In this document: one piece after another, positions 13,001-25,000 of the stretch
Position numbering within the stretch: position 1 is the first letter of the stretch
Layout of the letters: every line of letters begins with the position of its first letter
Origin: Watersipora subatra
Lineage: Eukaryota; Bryozoa; Gymnolaemata; Cheilostomatida; Watersiporidae
DNA: 64,000 nucleotides
Assembly: GCF_963576615.1 (NCBI RefSeq)
Contig: NC_088709.1
Span: 17,559,264 to 17,623,263, forward strand
Direction of reading: 5' to 3'
Notes under the pieces: model-generated
The model's database searches: none
What the model saw: the letters and a program-made list of their open reading frames with translations, nothing else
What the model was told of the DNA's origin: nothing
Position numbers and translations under genes: made by a program

Positions 13001-16000
13001 GGCTGCAAACTGTAGCAAAAATATCAATGAGTGCAATGAGCTTTATGTAACTTTGGTAAACATAAATATAAAATGAAAATATGTCTTCAAATTTAGAATA
13101 AAATGAAAATTAAAAGCTTGAACAAATTGCAAAGTAGGACACAGGCTATAATATCATTGTAGGCTAATTGCAAGCAATAGATAACAACCGGTAGAGATAT
13201 TTCTCGGTTTCTCAATGCATATTTATTAAGAGATCTTTGACAAGTTGAAGGTAAGTTAGCAGATTTGTTGCATCCAAAAGGTTTAATATCGCTCCACCAG
13301 AAAAAGAGGGTAAAATAGAGGCGATATTCGCTACATCCGTAAAAGGGCTAAATTTATCTTCCCAAAGTTCTGATGAGCCGTTCGAAAAATACAACGCCAG
13401 CCTCTAAGTGACCGCCACTATAGGGAAGGGTTGAAAAGTAGAGCGCCGTGGTGTTCAATTAAAGGTTTTATGGTAATTATTATTACCCTGATACATTTAT
13501 TATGTACAGTCAATCATGGATAACTCGAACTTCACGGGACCGAGCGAAAGTGTACGAGTTATCAGAGCGTTCAAGTTATCAGAGCATTGTCACAAGTCCA
13601 TGTATTTATTTATTAGTAGATACATGTACATATACAAACTATAATATAAATCATAAGCATAAATGGCTTGTTTCAAATTAAATGCTTCTAATGTAAAGTT
13701 TAAAACTTTTTTATCAAATAGTATAGAAATTTTTCAACCACTTGAGATTGGTTTGTTGTTTGAGGTGATGTTATTGCCATGACGTTTTATAGATTAAAAT
13801 TGGCAAAACTTGATCGTTGTTGAAATGCTCAGAAGAAAAGACATCTTTTTCTTTGAGCGTTTTAACTAAGATCAATTTTGCCGATTTTTCTTGAAGTTTT
13901 TGCGAAGGTTACCTCACTTTTCCGCGCTTCCGAAAGACCATCGCTAAGCGGATGTTTGGTAAAAATCAAATTTCACCAAACCTTTAGAAAAGTCGTTGAC
14001 AAAAATATTTTGCCGATGGTGGTAATAACGACGCCTATAAATTACGAAAAGTCGAGGTTTACCTCTATGGCTTGAAATAAAGTGATTTTCTAAAGCGATA
14101 ACAACCGTCTCGGTAGCCGTTGGGCAAAAACTGTTCGAGTTAACAGAGTTGAGGTCGAGTTATCTAAAGCAATTTATCATTACGTGGGAACGGACCGAAG
14201 AAACCGTTCGAGCTAACCATGCGTTCAAGCTATCCGAGGGCGAGTTATCCATGTTTGACTGTATTTCTATGGTTCGCTTTCAAAGTTTTAACAGAAAAAC
14301 CGAAAATCTTTGAAGTTAAAAACCGATTTCAATACGAACAAAAACAACACAAGGATTAATTGTTATTGATGTAACTGAGTCATTATTAGTACGATTTTGT
14401 GAACACTCTTCTACCGATCACTTGCTATTGTGGGTTCATAAAGATCAAAGAATGTCAAGTCAAAGTGGCAGTCAACTAGAGATGGCGTTCAGTTGAAAGG
14501 TGGCGTTTTATTTTCTAGCTTTTCTCTTATCGCGGCAGTCTAATGAACTTGGCAATTGAATAAAGGTGGCGTTCAATTAGAGCCTTCATAGTATTTACTT
14601 TTCTCAAAGCGTTGTAGCTCCTATTATAACAAAGTTTTTGACACACATCTTACGTAGTTATTTTGAGAAATTAAATTTTTCTGCAGAATACCTGGAAAAA
14701 TGTCATATGTAATAAAGCAGTTTCTATTAAAAACCTCTGACATTCCATGGTATTTCACAATATATCTTTAACTATGGCTGATGTACAGTAGTACAATAGT
14801 ACAATACTAGATTTGTCAATTCTAAAAAAAAGCACGGTATGACAGAGAAAAAAATTTCTAATCAAATCGTGTCATATTCAAAACAGAGATAAAATAAAGC
14901 TTAAATAAAGTTTGAAAGGAGATTAGGTTGAGGTTGAGCGCAAAGCAGTTTACTTAGTAGGACCATATGCTTAATAGGGCTATTTGCTTGGTGTGACCAT
15001 TTGCTTATTAGGGCTGTTTGCTTGTTGTGACCATATGCTAAATAGGTCTCTTTGCTTGGTGTGACCATTTGCTTATTAGGACACTGCTTTGCGAGATCAT
15101 TTGCTTTCTGAGACCATTTGCTTTCTGGGACCATTTGCTAACCAGGAAATTTTGAAATTAAACTTTTAGCAAGTAGTCATGCCCACCTGTCAACTCGTGA
15201 ATTACGATTTGCTAACACCCAAGGTTTCTATGCTGAGTTCGTGTCACCCTTTGCTTTATGTCGATGTAGTCAAAGGGTTGATTTACTGTGCAGAAATTTT
15301 AAATATTTGCCGGATACCATATTCTCATCCTAGCCTCTTGCTTCATATTACATGGGGCAAAACTCAGTGTTTATTTGTGACCAAAAGACCATAGACTAAT
15401 CCCACACAGATGCTGGTTTATGTTTTCATTAGCCACCAACAGCTGGTGAAAGCTGCAAAAAGCTATTACACAAGGTGTGCTGTTTCTGCTACCTGTACTG
15501 TTCTGCATGATCATAGTGGAACTGTTACCCATGGATGCTAATCTAGTTCTATACATTATTCATCGTGTCTTGCTAAACCAGTAACTACCCCTTTCATGCA
15601 TGCTCATGGCCACCTCACGACACTTGCCATTCTTGCTGATTTGGTCATTGCTGACGGTCTGTATATGAATATGCGAGTCTATCTACCATGTGGGGATAAC
15701 TCTCACAGTGATATCGTTTTTTTCATCTTTCTCCCACCAACGAAGTCATTCCTCAAAAATACTTCCTAGAGTGATGTTGGTAAAAAGTTGCAAGTTTTGT
15801 TCCCTTGAAATCTCATTTGTATTGTGTTAGCAGCCAAACTGAATACAATAACACTTGCCGACAATCCCTCGAAGAGCCAGTATTATGTCTGCTTTGCTAG
15901 CTGCAAGTAGAGGCTGTGTTTTGAATATCATTGTTGCACAAACAATGTCTCTATGATCTTGGCTAGATCCGAGTCCAGTGTCGAGGTAACCTCAATGACT

Positions 16001-19000
16001 GGAGACATGCCTAGTTACCGAGAGCAATTTGTGATTGCATGCCATTCCTGTCACCATTGGTGGCCCATTTTGGGGATTGGACCCCACCCAAACTGTTGTT
16101 CACAGGTCGGGTATTCTAGACCAGTAGGTCACAGCTGTTCATCGAGCTGCAGACAAGAGCTTACACGGAAGATCAAAGATGTTACTAAACACATTAACTA
16201 TACTACATCTTGTAATGTCTAGGATGAACGTGTTAAGATGCTTGCACTAATACTTTCACCTGTCATCCATTTATAGGAGTTAGACATTTTCTTCTGTTAC
16301 CCAAGAGCTATCATCACGCACAAGCTATATCTAGGAAGTCTGGCTCAAATCTCCAACAAGAAAATTGTTCAGGACCTCAAGCTAACTGCCTTTGTCAACT
16401 GCTCTGAGGAAAGCCGTGAGATTACACTGTTAGTCATCTTTCAATAGCTTCTCAGTTGGGTGTCAGCTTGGAATTTCAAGTTTGCATTGCTTGAGAAGGA
16501 TTGTCTAAAATCCAATCTTTGTCAGTGCTGTCATTTCGAAAAAAGTTTTTTACAGTCTAATTGGTTTTCCATTGCTTCTTACTCATAAGAAGACAGAAGT
16601 TCTGTAGCCAGTGGTGTTTTTGCAGCTTGTGCAATGAAAAAAAAACATGTTTTCAGCAGTAAAAAACTGATGCCTCCTTATTTTTGCTGTACTGTGGTAG
16701 ATACTTAATGCAAAATTATAGCATGCTGCTAGTAGCTAGGTAATATCCAAACTAGTCCAGAGATCCAATGTTGTACTATTAGGTGTTTCCATATAGTGAT
16801 AGTCCTTGACATTTAGTAGATTGACATATCAACATGATTGTGTGTGTTAAAGAATACCTCACTCAGTTCTTTGATTGCAACGCACTGCTATAGAAAAATA
16901 TGTTGTTCGTAATGACCAGAGACACAAAATTGATAACGCATGACAAGTATTACAAATATTTGTTTCTTTGGTATCAGTTTTGCTCTCACTGCAGATGCAG
17001 AGCCATTGTACAACTCTTTTACCTCCAATTGTGCTATGTTGGACATGTTTCGACTAGCCCTTGGCACAAGTTGTACTATGGCGACTGCTTAATGAAAACC
17101 CAGTGAATGCAAGTAGTAAACAATAAACTGGCAGCGGCTAATTTTTTTATATACTAAATTTACAAAATCTTTTTTAGGCTTCAAACACATTTTAAACAAA
17201 GTATTAAAAATAAAAGCATTACAAATAAGCTTGACTAACTTGTATAGCTAGTTTTAGTTAGGTAGGCTGAAGTCCGAATCCTAACCACAATCCTTGTAGT
17301 ATTTGTGGGAATTTTGGCAGTTCCGTGACTATTACGGTTTGCATAACCTCCCTGTTACCACTGTTTTATTGTCTGCTCAGGACAGTACTAAATGCTTGCT
17401 ATCTACTACAATCATCCAATACTCACACCAAGTAACCATTTTTTCCTTTCTCTTTGTTGAATATCCTGAATAACCTGATTGGCTGTCTGTCCTCTAGCTA
17501 CCAGTCTGTGAAGGATTTCTCGCCATCTTACCTAAGTTGTGCAATAGTTTCAAAATTACATTTTTTGTTGCCTCCCACAAATTAGCCATATCAAAGTCAA
17601 CTTATACAGTATACTGTGTGCTACGGTGTCTTTCATGTAGTAGTAGCAGATAATCATCACTCAGTTCAGATTAGGTATAAGGAACATGTTGGCCAGTCTG
17701 GTATTGCTATTGCTATTGGCAATTGACTGTTAACAAAGAGCCATTCCACTTCTATTTGAGAGCCAAATGAGCTTTGTGTTGAGTTCAGCTGTGCCCTCAT
17801 TTGTAATCTCTTGTATGTCTCAATACATCATATGCTGTTTATTATTAATATTTGCATTTTTGTGATTTTATGGTATGTTTTATTATCATATCACTAGTTA
17901 AGTACGGTTTATATTTTATTCTAAAAGTTTAGTCAATCTTTGGCTGTTAATAAATATGGATATATTATGCGTGTACGTGCAGTGTTTGTGTGTTAGTCTG
18001 TGTAAACACTTTCATCCAACCTTCATGCGCATATGCTTCGTGCTTTCCGTGAGGTACTAAAATTAGTTAGTTTGAAAACACCCACATGAAAATTTGGTTG
18101 AAAATGAAGAAAATCGCAGGCATTGCAGGGCTTGCTGCTAGTCTGATAAGGTTGGAGTGACAGTATCTTGCTGCTAGTCTGTGATAAGGTTGGAGTGACA
18201 GTATCTCGCTGCTAGTCTGTGATAAGGTTGGAGTGACAGTATCTCGCTGCTAGTCTGATAAGGTTGGAGTGACAGTATCTCGCTGCTAGTCTGATAAGGT
18301 TGGAGTGACAGTATCTCGCTGCTAGTCTGTGATAAGGTTGGAGTGACAGTATCTCGCTGCTAGTCTGTGATAAGGTTGGAGTGACAGTCTCTCGCTGCTA
18401 GTCTGTGATAAGGTTGGAGTGACAGTATCTCGCTGCTAGTCTGTGATAAGGTTGAAGTGACAGTATCTCGCTGATAGTCTGATAAGGTTGGAGTGACAGT
18501 ATCTCACTGCTAGTCTGATAAGGTTAGAGTGACAGTATCTCGCTGATAGTCTGTGATAAGGTTGGAGTGACAGTCTCTCGCTGCTAGTCTGATAAGGTTG
18601 GAGTGACAGTATCTTGCTGCTAGTCTCTGATAAGGTTAGAGTGGCAGTATCTTGCTGCTAGTCTGTGATAAGGTTGGAGTGACAGTATCTCGCTGCTAGT
18701 CTTTGATAAGGTTGGAGTGACAGTATCGCGCTGCTAGTCTGTAATAAGGTTGGAGTGACAGTGTCTCGCTGCTAGTCTGTGATAAGGTTGGAGTGACAGT
18801 ATCTCGCTGCTAGTCTGTGATAAGGTTGGAGTGACAGTATCTCGCTGCTAGTCTGTGATAAGGTTGGAGTGACAGTATCTCGCTGCTAGTCTGTGATAAG
18901 GTTGGAGTGACAGTATCTCGCTGCTAGTCTGTGATAAGGTTGGAGTGACAGTATCGCGCTGCTAGTCTGTGATAAGGTTGGAGTGACAGTATCTCGCTGC

Positions 19001-22000
19001 TAGTCTGTGATAAGGTTGGAGTGACAGTATCTCGCTGCTAGTCTGTGATAAGGTTGGAGTGACAGTATCTCGCTGCTAGTCTGTGATAAGGTTGGAGTGA
19101 CAGTATCTCGCTGCTAGTCTGTGATAAGGTTGGAGTGACAGTATCTCGCTGCTAGTCTGTAATAAGGTTGGAGTGACAGTGTCTCGCTGCTAGTCTGTGA
19201 TAAGGTTGGAGTGACAGTATCTCGCTGCTAGTCTGTGATAAGGTTGGAGTGACAGTATCTCGCTGCTAGTCTGTGATAAGGTTGGAGTGACAGTATCTCG
19301 CTGCTAGTCTGTGATAAGGTTGGAGTGACAGTATCTCGCTGCTAGTCTGTGATAAGGTTGGAGTGACAGTATCTCGCTGCTAGTCTGTGATAAGGTTGGA
19401 GTGACAGTATCTCGCTGCTAGTCTGTGATAAGGTTGGAGTGACAGTATCGCGCTGCTAGTCTGTGATAAGGTTGGAGTGACAGTATCTCGCTGCTAGTCT
19501 GTGATAAGGTTGGAGTGACAGTATCTCGCTGCTAGTCTGTGATAAGGTTGGAGTGACAGTATCTCGCTGCTAGTCTGTGATAAGGTTGGAGTGACAGTAT
19601 CTCGCTGCTAGTCTGTGATAAGGTTGGAGTGACAGTATCTCGCTGCTAGTCTGTGATAAGGTTGGAGTGACAGTATCTCGCTGCTAGTCTGTGATAAGGT
19701 TGGAGTGACAGTATCTCGCTGCTAGTCTGTGATAAGGTTGGAGTGACAGTATCTCGCTGCTAGTCTGTGATAAGGTTGGAGTGACAGTATCTCGCTGCTA
19801 GTCTGTGATAAGGTTGGAGTGACAGTATCTCGCTGATAGTCTGTGATAAGATTAAATAAGGTGAAAGATAAATCTGCATGATCATGGAATGTCCTGATGA
19901 AATTGAAAGCCTGGACCTATAAAACTTTCAATGGATATTCCCACACACATTTTTGCAGATAGTGAAGTTTTATTAATCAGTCTCTACCTAAGATGACACA
20001 TATCGTTCAGTGTGCTGTTCGAGTGTTATTGACAGTTCATTGCAGTCTGTGACCCAAAGAATGATAAGAGTTTGGTGTCTCGTATCATTTCATGTCATCG
20101 TTGTTTTTCTTGAGAGCGTTAAACAGTGTCAAAAGTTGAGAACACAAAGGACCTCACATATTTCCCCTTCCACTTGCCAATATTTGGGCTGCAGCCTCTG
20201 ATTATTGTGTCAGTAGGGGTAAAGGGTATTTAAAACTAAGAAGGTATGTTAGAGAGTGATTGTTTGATGATATTTTTGTAATACAAAACAAAAATAGCTG
20301 CTAGTCACTTGAGGGTACCCGCCTCTTTAATGCTGCAATATAGCTACAGTACTTAATTTTATTTAGCAAGCTGTAAGTTAGCTCTTGTTCTGGTAACGCA
20401 TCTGTGATGATTGTATTCAATGTCGTCATGTGGAAGTTGACGCATTAGACAGACCATCAGGATGTTATTTATTGCTAGCTTCTCTGCAAATCACGATTGG
20501 CTTGCCAGTATTTACAGGAGATGGGACAAAAGGTTTCATTGGCGCTATAAAGCATGGCGCTTGAATGTAGGATATAGCGCTTAAAATCCTTTTCTATGTT
20601 TTTTGCCTTGACACGGATTCTCTCTGGTGTTTCTTTTATGTCGCCATTTCCATAAATAATCTCTACTTTCAAACGTAATTTGGACATTACAATTGTAAAG
20701 TAAGTTATAAGCGACGACACAGTTCGATGATCAATAATATCTCCGAAGTTATTATAGTAAAGTTAAAATAATAAACTAATAAAAATGGTCACGTGTTCTG
20801 AAGGAAACTCCAAGTAGGGTGTGCTTGTTTTATGTCAATACATTGAACAGCTCCGAAGAAGTGTAACTATTACTGATGAATTACACACAAATTGCAATAT
20901 AGCCAGAGGAGCTAGAATAAAAGTATCTCTCATACTAACCTCTTTGAATAGTACACACAGAATAAAATATTCACATGAATACCATTGAAATATCATGGCA
21001 AAATTTAGCAGCAGGAGTTGACTAGTGTCACTTTAAGTACTATCAAGTGGTTCCTTTTATAAGAATGGTGTGAATTGTCCTCTTCTTAACTCTCCATATC
21101 GTAAATAGACATGATATGCAATATTTACAGCGATGCAATACTCATTTCTTGTACTCATATGGTGTTTAATTGGCAGGGGATGTAGCCAAGGAAGATGTCG
21201 GCTTTAAAATATCGCCATTTTCAGGCTGCTAAATTCTAGTACCACACCAAAGTCTAAATGAGGGTGCTGTTATGTTCTTATGCATAATCTTAGAGTGTAA
21301 AACTATGGCATGATTGCATACATATGGTGAACAGTTGTTGAAGCCTAATCATACATTAGTTGTATCATCTACACGCCCCCTTCCAACAATGGCTGATTAA
21401 CACAGTAAGACTCACAGATGGGCGCAACCAATAGCAATTGCTGAATATATCAGTTGTATGACAAGCTCTCAGTTACTGTAGCCTACAAACAATACATATT
21501 ATGAAGATCTTAGGCCACATTTGTAGAGGCCCATGCATATACACCATCAATAAGGCTTCTATGACACGATGCTTGCCTGCCCTTGTATATTCCAACTGTG
21601 TTAGAACTAGTGATTGATCTTTGAATGCCATACCTTCTATAGTCATACCCCCTGGGACTCTAAAGACATCCTTGATAGCTGATTAGACTGAGGATATAGG
21701 TTTGAACTTAACTTGTACCTAAAATTACTATGTCAAAGCAAGTACGATTTCTCTTTTGTGAGCTCCTATCTATGTCTCGTTTTATAGAACTCAATATTTA
21801 GGAATCTTGAGCTGGACGCCTTTTTACCCCAACGAATGGTCTCATTTGTTTATATGATATCCGACTTTATTATTCTCTGTTTGTATTTGTAGAGTTGCTT
21901 GGTTTATTTTCTTTGCAATGCTTCTACTTGGTTATTTTGATCATTCATAGCCTTCTAGCAGATCTTCTCTCTCACCTTCTCATCTCGGCCCACTCGCTCA

Positions 22001-25000
22001 AAAGCTTGAACAGATTCACCATCCTTAATATACTGCAACTTCAGGGAATCGCAAAGTATTTTTGCTAGATGGAAAAATTTAATTAATTTTTTTTGTCATG
22101 CCCTTGACCGGGTGTCGAAGCTGTGCAAAATGATTTTGGTGGGACTGCTGAGCACATGATTCAATAATAGTGACTGTTGTATTATTGTACCATAGATACT
22201 CCTATAATTACGTAAAAAAATTATGCAAAGCTTTTGCTTTGTATTACTTAAAAAATTCCACGTGACATAAATTGTTAAGCCGGGTTAAGTTCTCAAAGTC
22301 AATTTGAATGGTAACATATCTCACTGCTCTTGTAAGAGAATATTATTATCTATTCAAACAACTTCCATGATATTTTAGTTTGTTGTGATAGATTGTCAGA
22401 TGTGTCGGCAAAAAAGATTCTTGTTCATAAATATGTTACAAGTTGGAGTATTATCGAAAGTCATCTTCTATCCTGACCTTGACCGTTGGATACAAATAGA
22501 CGACGAACATGTAGACACCGCTCTTTTTATAGTAAAAAATATTTCTGTTTTGCTTTATTGTATACAGATAAAGTATTTGCTATTAGCTTTACTTTGAAAA
22601 ATAGGCTTTGCTATCTAGAAAAAATAAACAAATCGTTGTAAATGGGCGTCAAAGATATGCGTTTTGCATCAACTCTTTGTAAAATTACCGCAATCATAGT
22701 TTAGAAAACCAATGTGATTTATCAGAAAAAGGTGAAAAGTTATTGATGTAAACCAATAATACTTCAGTTGCAGTACAGCCAACCAATAATACTTCAGTTG
22801 CAGTACAGCCAACCAATAATACTTCAGTTGCAGTACAGCCAACCAATAATACTTCAGTTGCAGTACAGCCAACCAATAATACTTCAGTTGCAGTACAGCC
22901 AACCAATAATACTTCAGTTGCAGTACAGCCAACCAATTAAAAACTTACCATAAGTCTAGTTTCTTCCTTTTTGTATGGCCAAAGGGTGAGTTTGGAAAGA
23001 TCTTGGAACCGATTAGGATATTTACATGTATTTTACTGTTCGTATAACATAAAATCCCTTTAATGTAAACGTTCCTGGAATGAATTGTTGACGCCTGATA
23101 TATATTATTAGTGGCGCTTGATGTTTATGATGATAGGATATGACAGAACATCCATCTATCCACCACTTACTTGCTCCAGTGTCAAGTTTGTTGTATTATT
23201 TTTGTGATGTTTCGAGCTCACAAAAATGTCAGTCAAATTTCCTTCTTTATTACAGTTTTTATCATGAGTAATGATTGGTTAATCAGTGCCTTTCGGATGT
23301 TCACTACAAATTTCTTATGAAATTCATCTTATCGTCATAAATTAATATTAAAACTGGCCATAATCGGGCAAAATGAAACTTGAGCTATTTTAAATAACAT
23401 GACAGGGTATTGATAAAAGGCACTGATAATATTGCCTTTCAACCACATATATCATCAACAGGAAGTTGGACATATTCAAACTCATGCCTGACTACAGTAT
23501 TACTTGATGAAGTTGCTCATTGGCTGACCCTCATCCTGTCTCAGCATTTTCATTATTCTGTATCTGTCAAAACTCTGTCCTCATGATGAATTAAAAATAT
23601 ATGACTAAATGTCACAACCTGATAGTTCATGAGATTCCCACCCAGCAACATATGATATGATCGCAGTACTCAATATAATGTATAAATATATGCGGACATG
23701 ATTTATCCCTTGTCAGGTCAAGTCCCCAAGATGGAAGCAAGAGTCATAATCACAGCAGCCTGTTGCGAAGACGCACCAATCAGAGGCAATTTTCACAGGA
23801 AGCCATTAATCTCCAACTTCCCAAATGCTCTGAATCCTGTGAACTCACTTCAGAGGATGTAGATAGGCTCATCCCATTTATAAGTTAGTATGTTACTAAA
23901 TAATGGACTACTTTAGAATCCTTTAGGTAGGTCGCAAACTGACATAAAGGACCATCCAAATTCACATTTGTGTGAATTATTTGTATCCTTCTATCTTAGC
24001 ACTGCAATTATGGACACAAAGAAAAAATAAATTGTGCTTCTGCACATCATTCTTAATTGGCTTCATCGCTACTTTGAATACGCACCAAAAAGAGACCAAA
24101 TTGGAGCAAATAGTTTATAACTTTATTGCAACTATCTTTGCTATTCTTGTATGCAAAATAGGAAAGGCCTATCAGTTGTCGAGACATTGACGTTTTATGA
24201 CTTGTAGAGCTGGTTCTCGCCAACAGGTAGATTATGTCTAAGTGAATCACGCTAATAATAATAGATGGTGAACTTGTTATACTGGTTAGACCAGCTAATA
24301 TTCATGGTTTTTGACAAATTCGATGATGAATAAATGTACTTTGTATCAAACTTTGACATAAGTCACCCGAGGTAGAAAATAACCAGTAATGCACCGTGTA
24401 CAAGGATGCTCACCAAATCCTTTTAGTCACACGGTAATCTCATTTTATCAGCATTATGGGTCAGGGTTGATAGATGAAATATCTAGGTAATGGAGATTAG
24501 CTCTTAATGTGATCGGTTCAAGTACGAAATGGTGCAACCCAATTCTTGTCACACATGAAATGCTTTCGTAAAACGCTGATTTGTAATGTCAGAGAGGGTC
24601 TGGTGCGCGATTTTGGGGTGATTGCTTTTACCTTTTTCACCTGAACGATCTCTATCCGTTATCTTCTGATATGATCTGTTGCATAGGTGAGCAACTAAAA
24701 TGTATCATTTGACAAGGCAGAGTTCTACCAAAGTCATGTAGTATTTCCTATTACATACTGTAGAATCTCTCCATATGAGATTAGGTCATTACAGTATCAG
24801 AATGCACTAATGTCTAAGGTTTTCCGTATCCATGAGTTTTTCCCATAAAAAATAACTGAAAACCAATAAATTCATTCTTGGTCTCACAAAATTACTCCGA
24901 TTTAACCTACATAAACCATAAAATAGACCTCTTCTTGATTACTAAACCCTCATGTAAGTAGTATTTGAACATAGGAATACAGTAAGGAGATATGAAAGAA

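Larger units (their letters stand above)
11300..14600. mobile_element. Composite DNA transposon remnant with long interleaved inverted repeats, in STYXL1 intron 5
   Basis: Two sets of long inverted repeats are visible. In set one, about 11306-12000 is matched in inverse by about 12950-13460; shared blocks include ctggcgttgtatttttc and the tract around ttgcaagcaat. In set two, about 12150-12430 is matched in inverse by about 14270-14590, around 'gatcaaagaatgtcaa' and 'acgattttgtgaacac'. The ends are rich in degenerate copies of 'gtcaaatagaggtggcg'. The order is A-B-C-D-B'-A'-D'-C', not a simple palindrome, so the region is either two overlapping elements or one rearranged element. A separate MITE (13507-14261) sits between A' and D'. 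No transposase frame is seen. Confidence 0.6.

Noticed and set aside
22669-22953. Repeated 10-residue open frames on both strands
   Set aside because: Produced by the perfect 30-bp array, whose length is a multiple of three.
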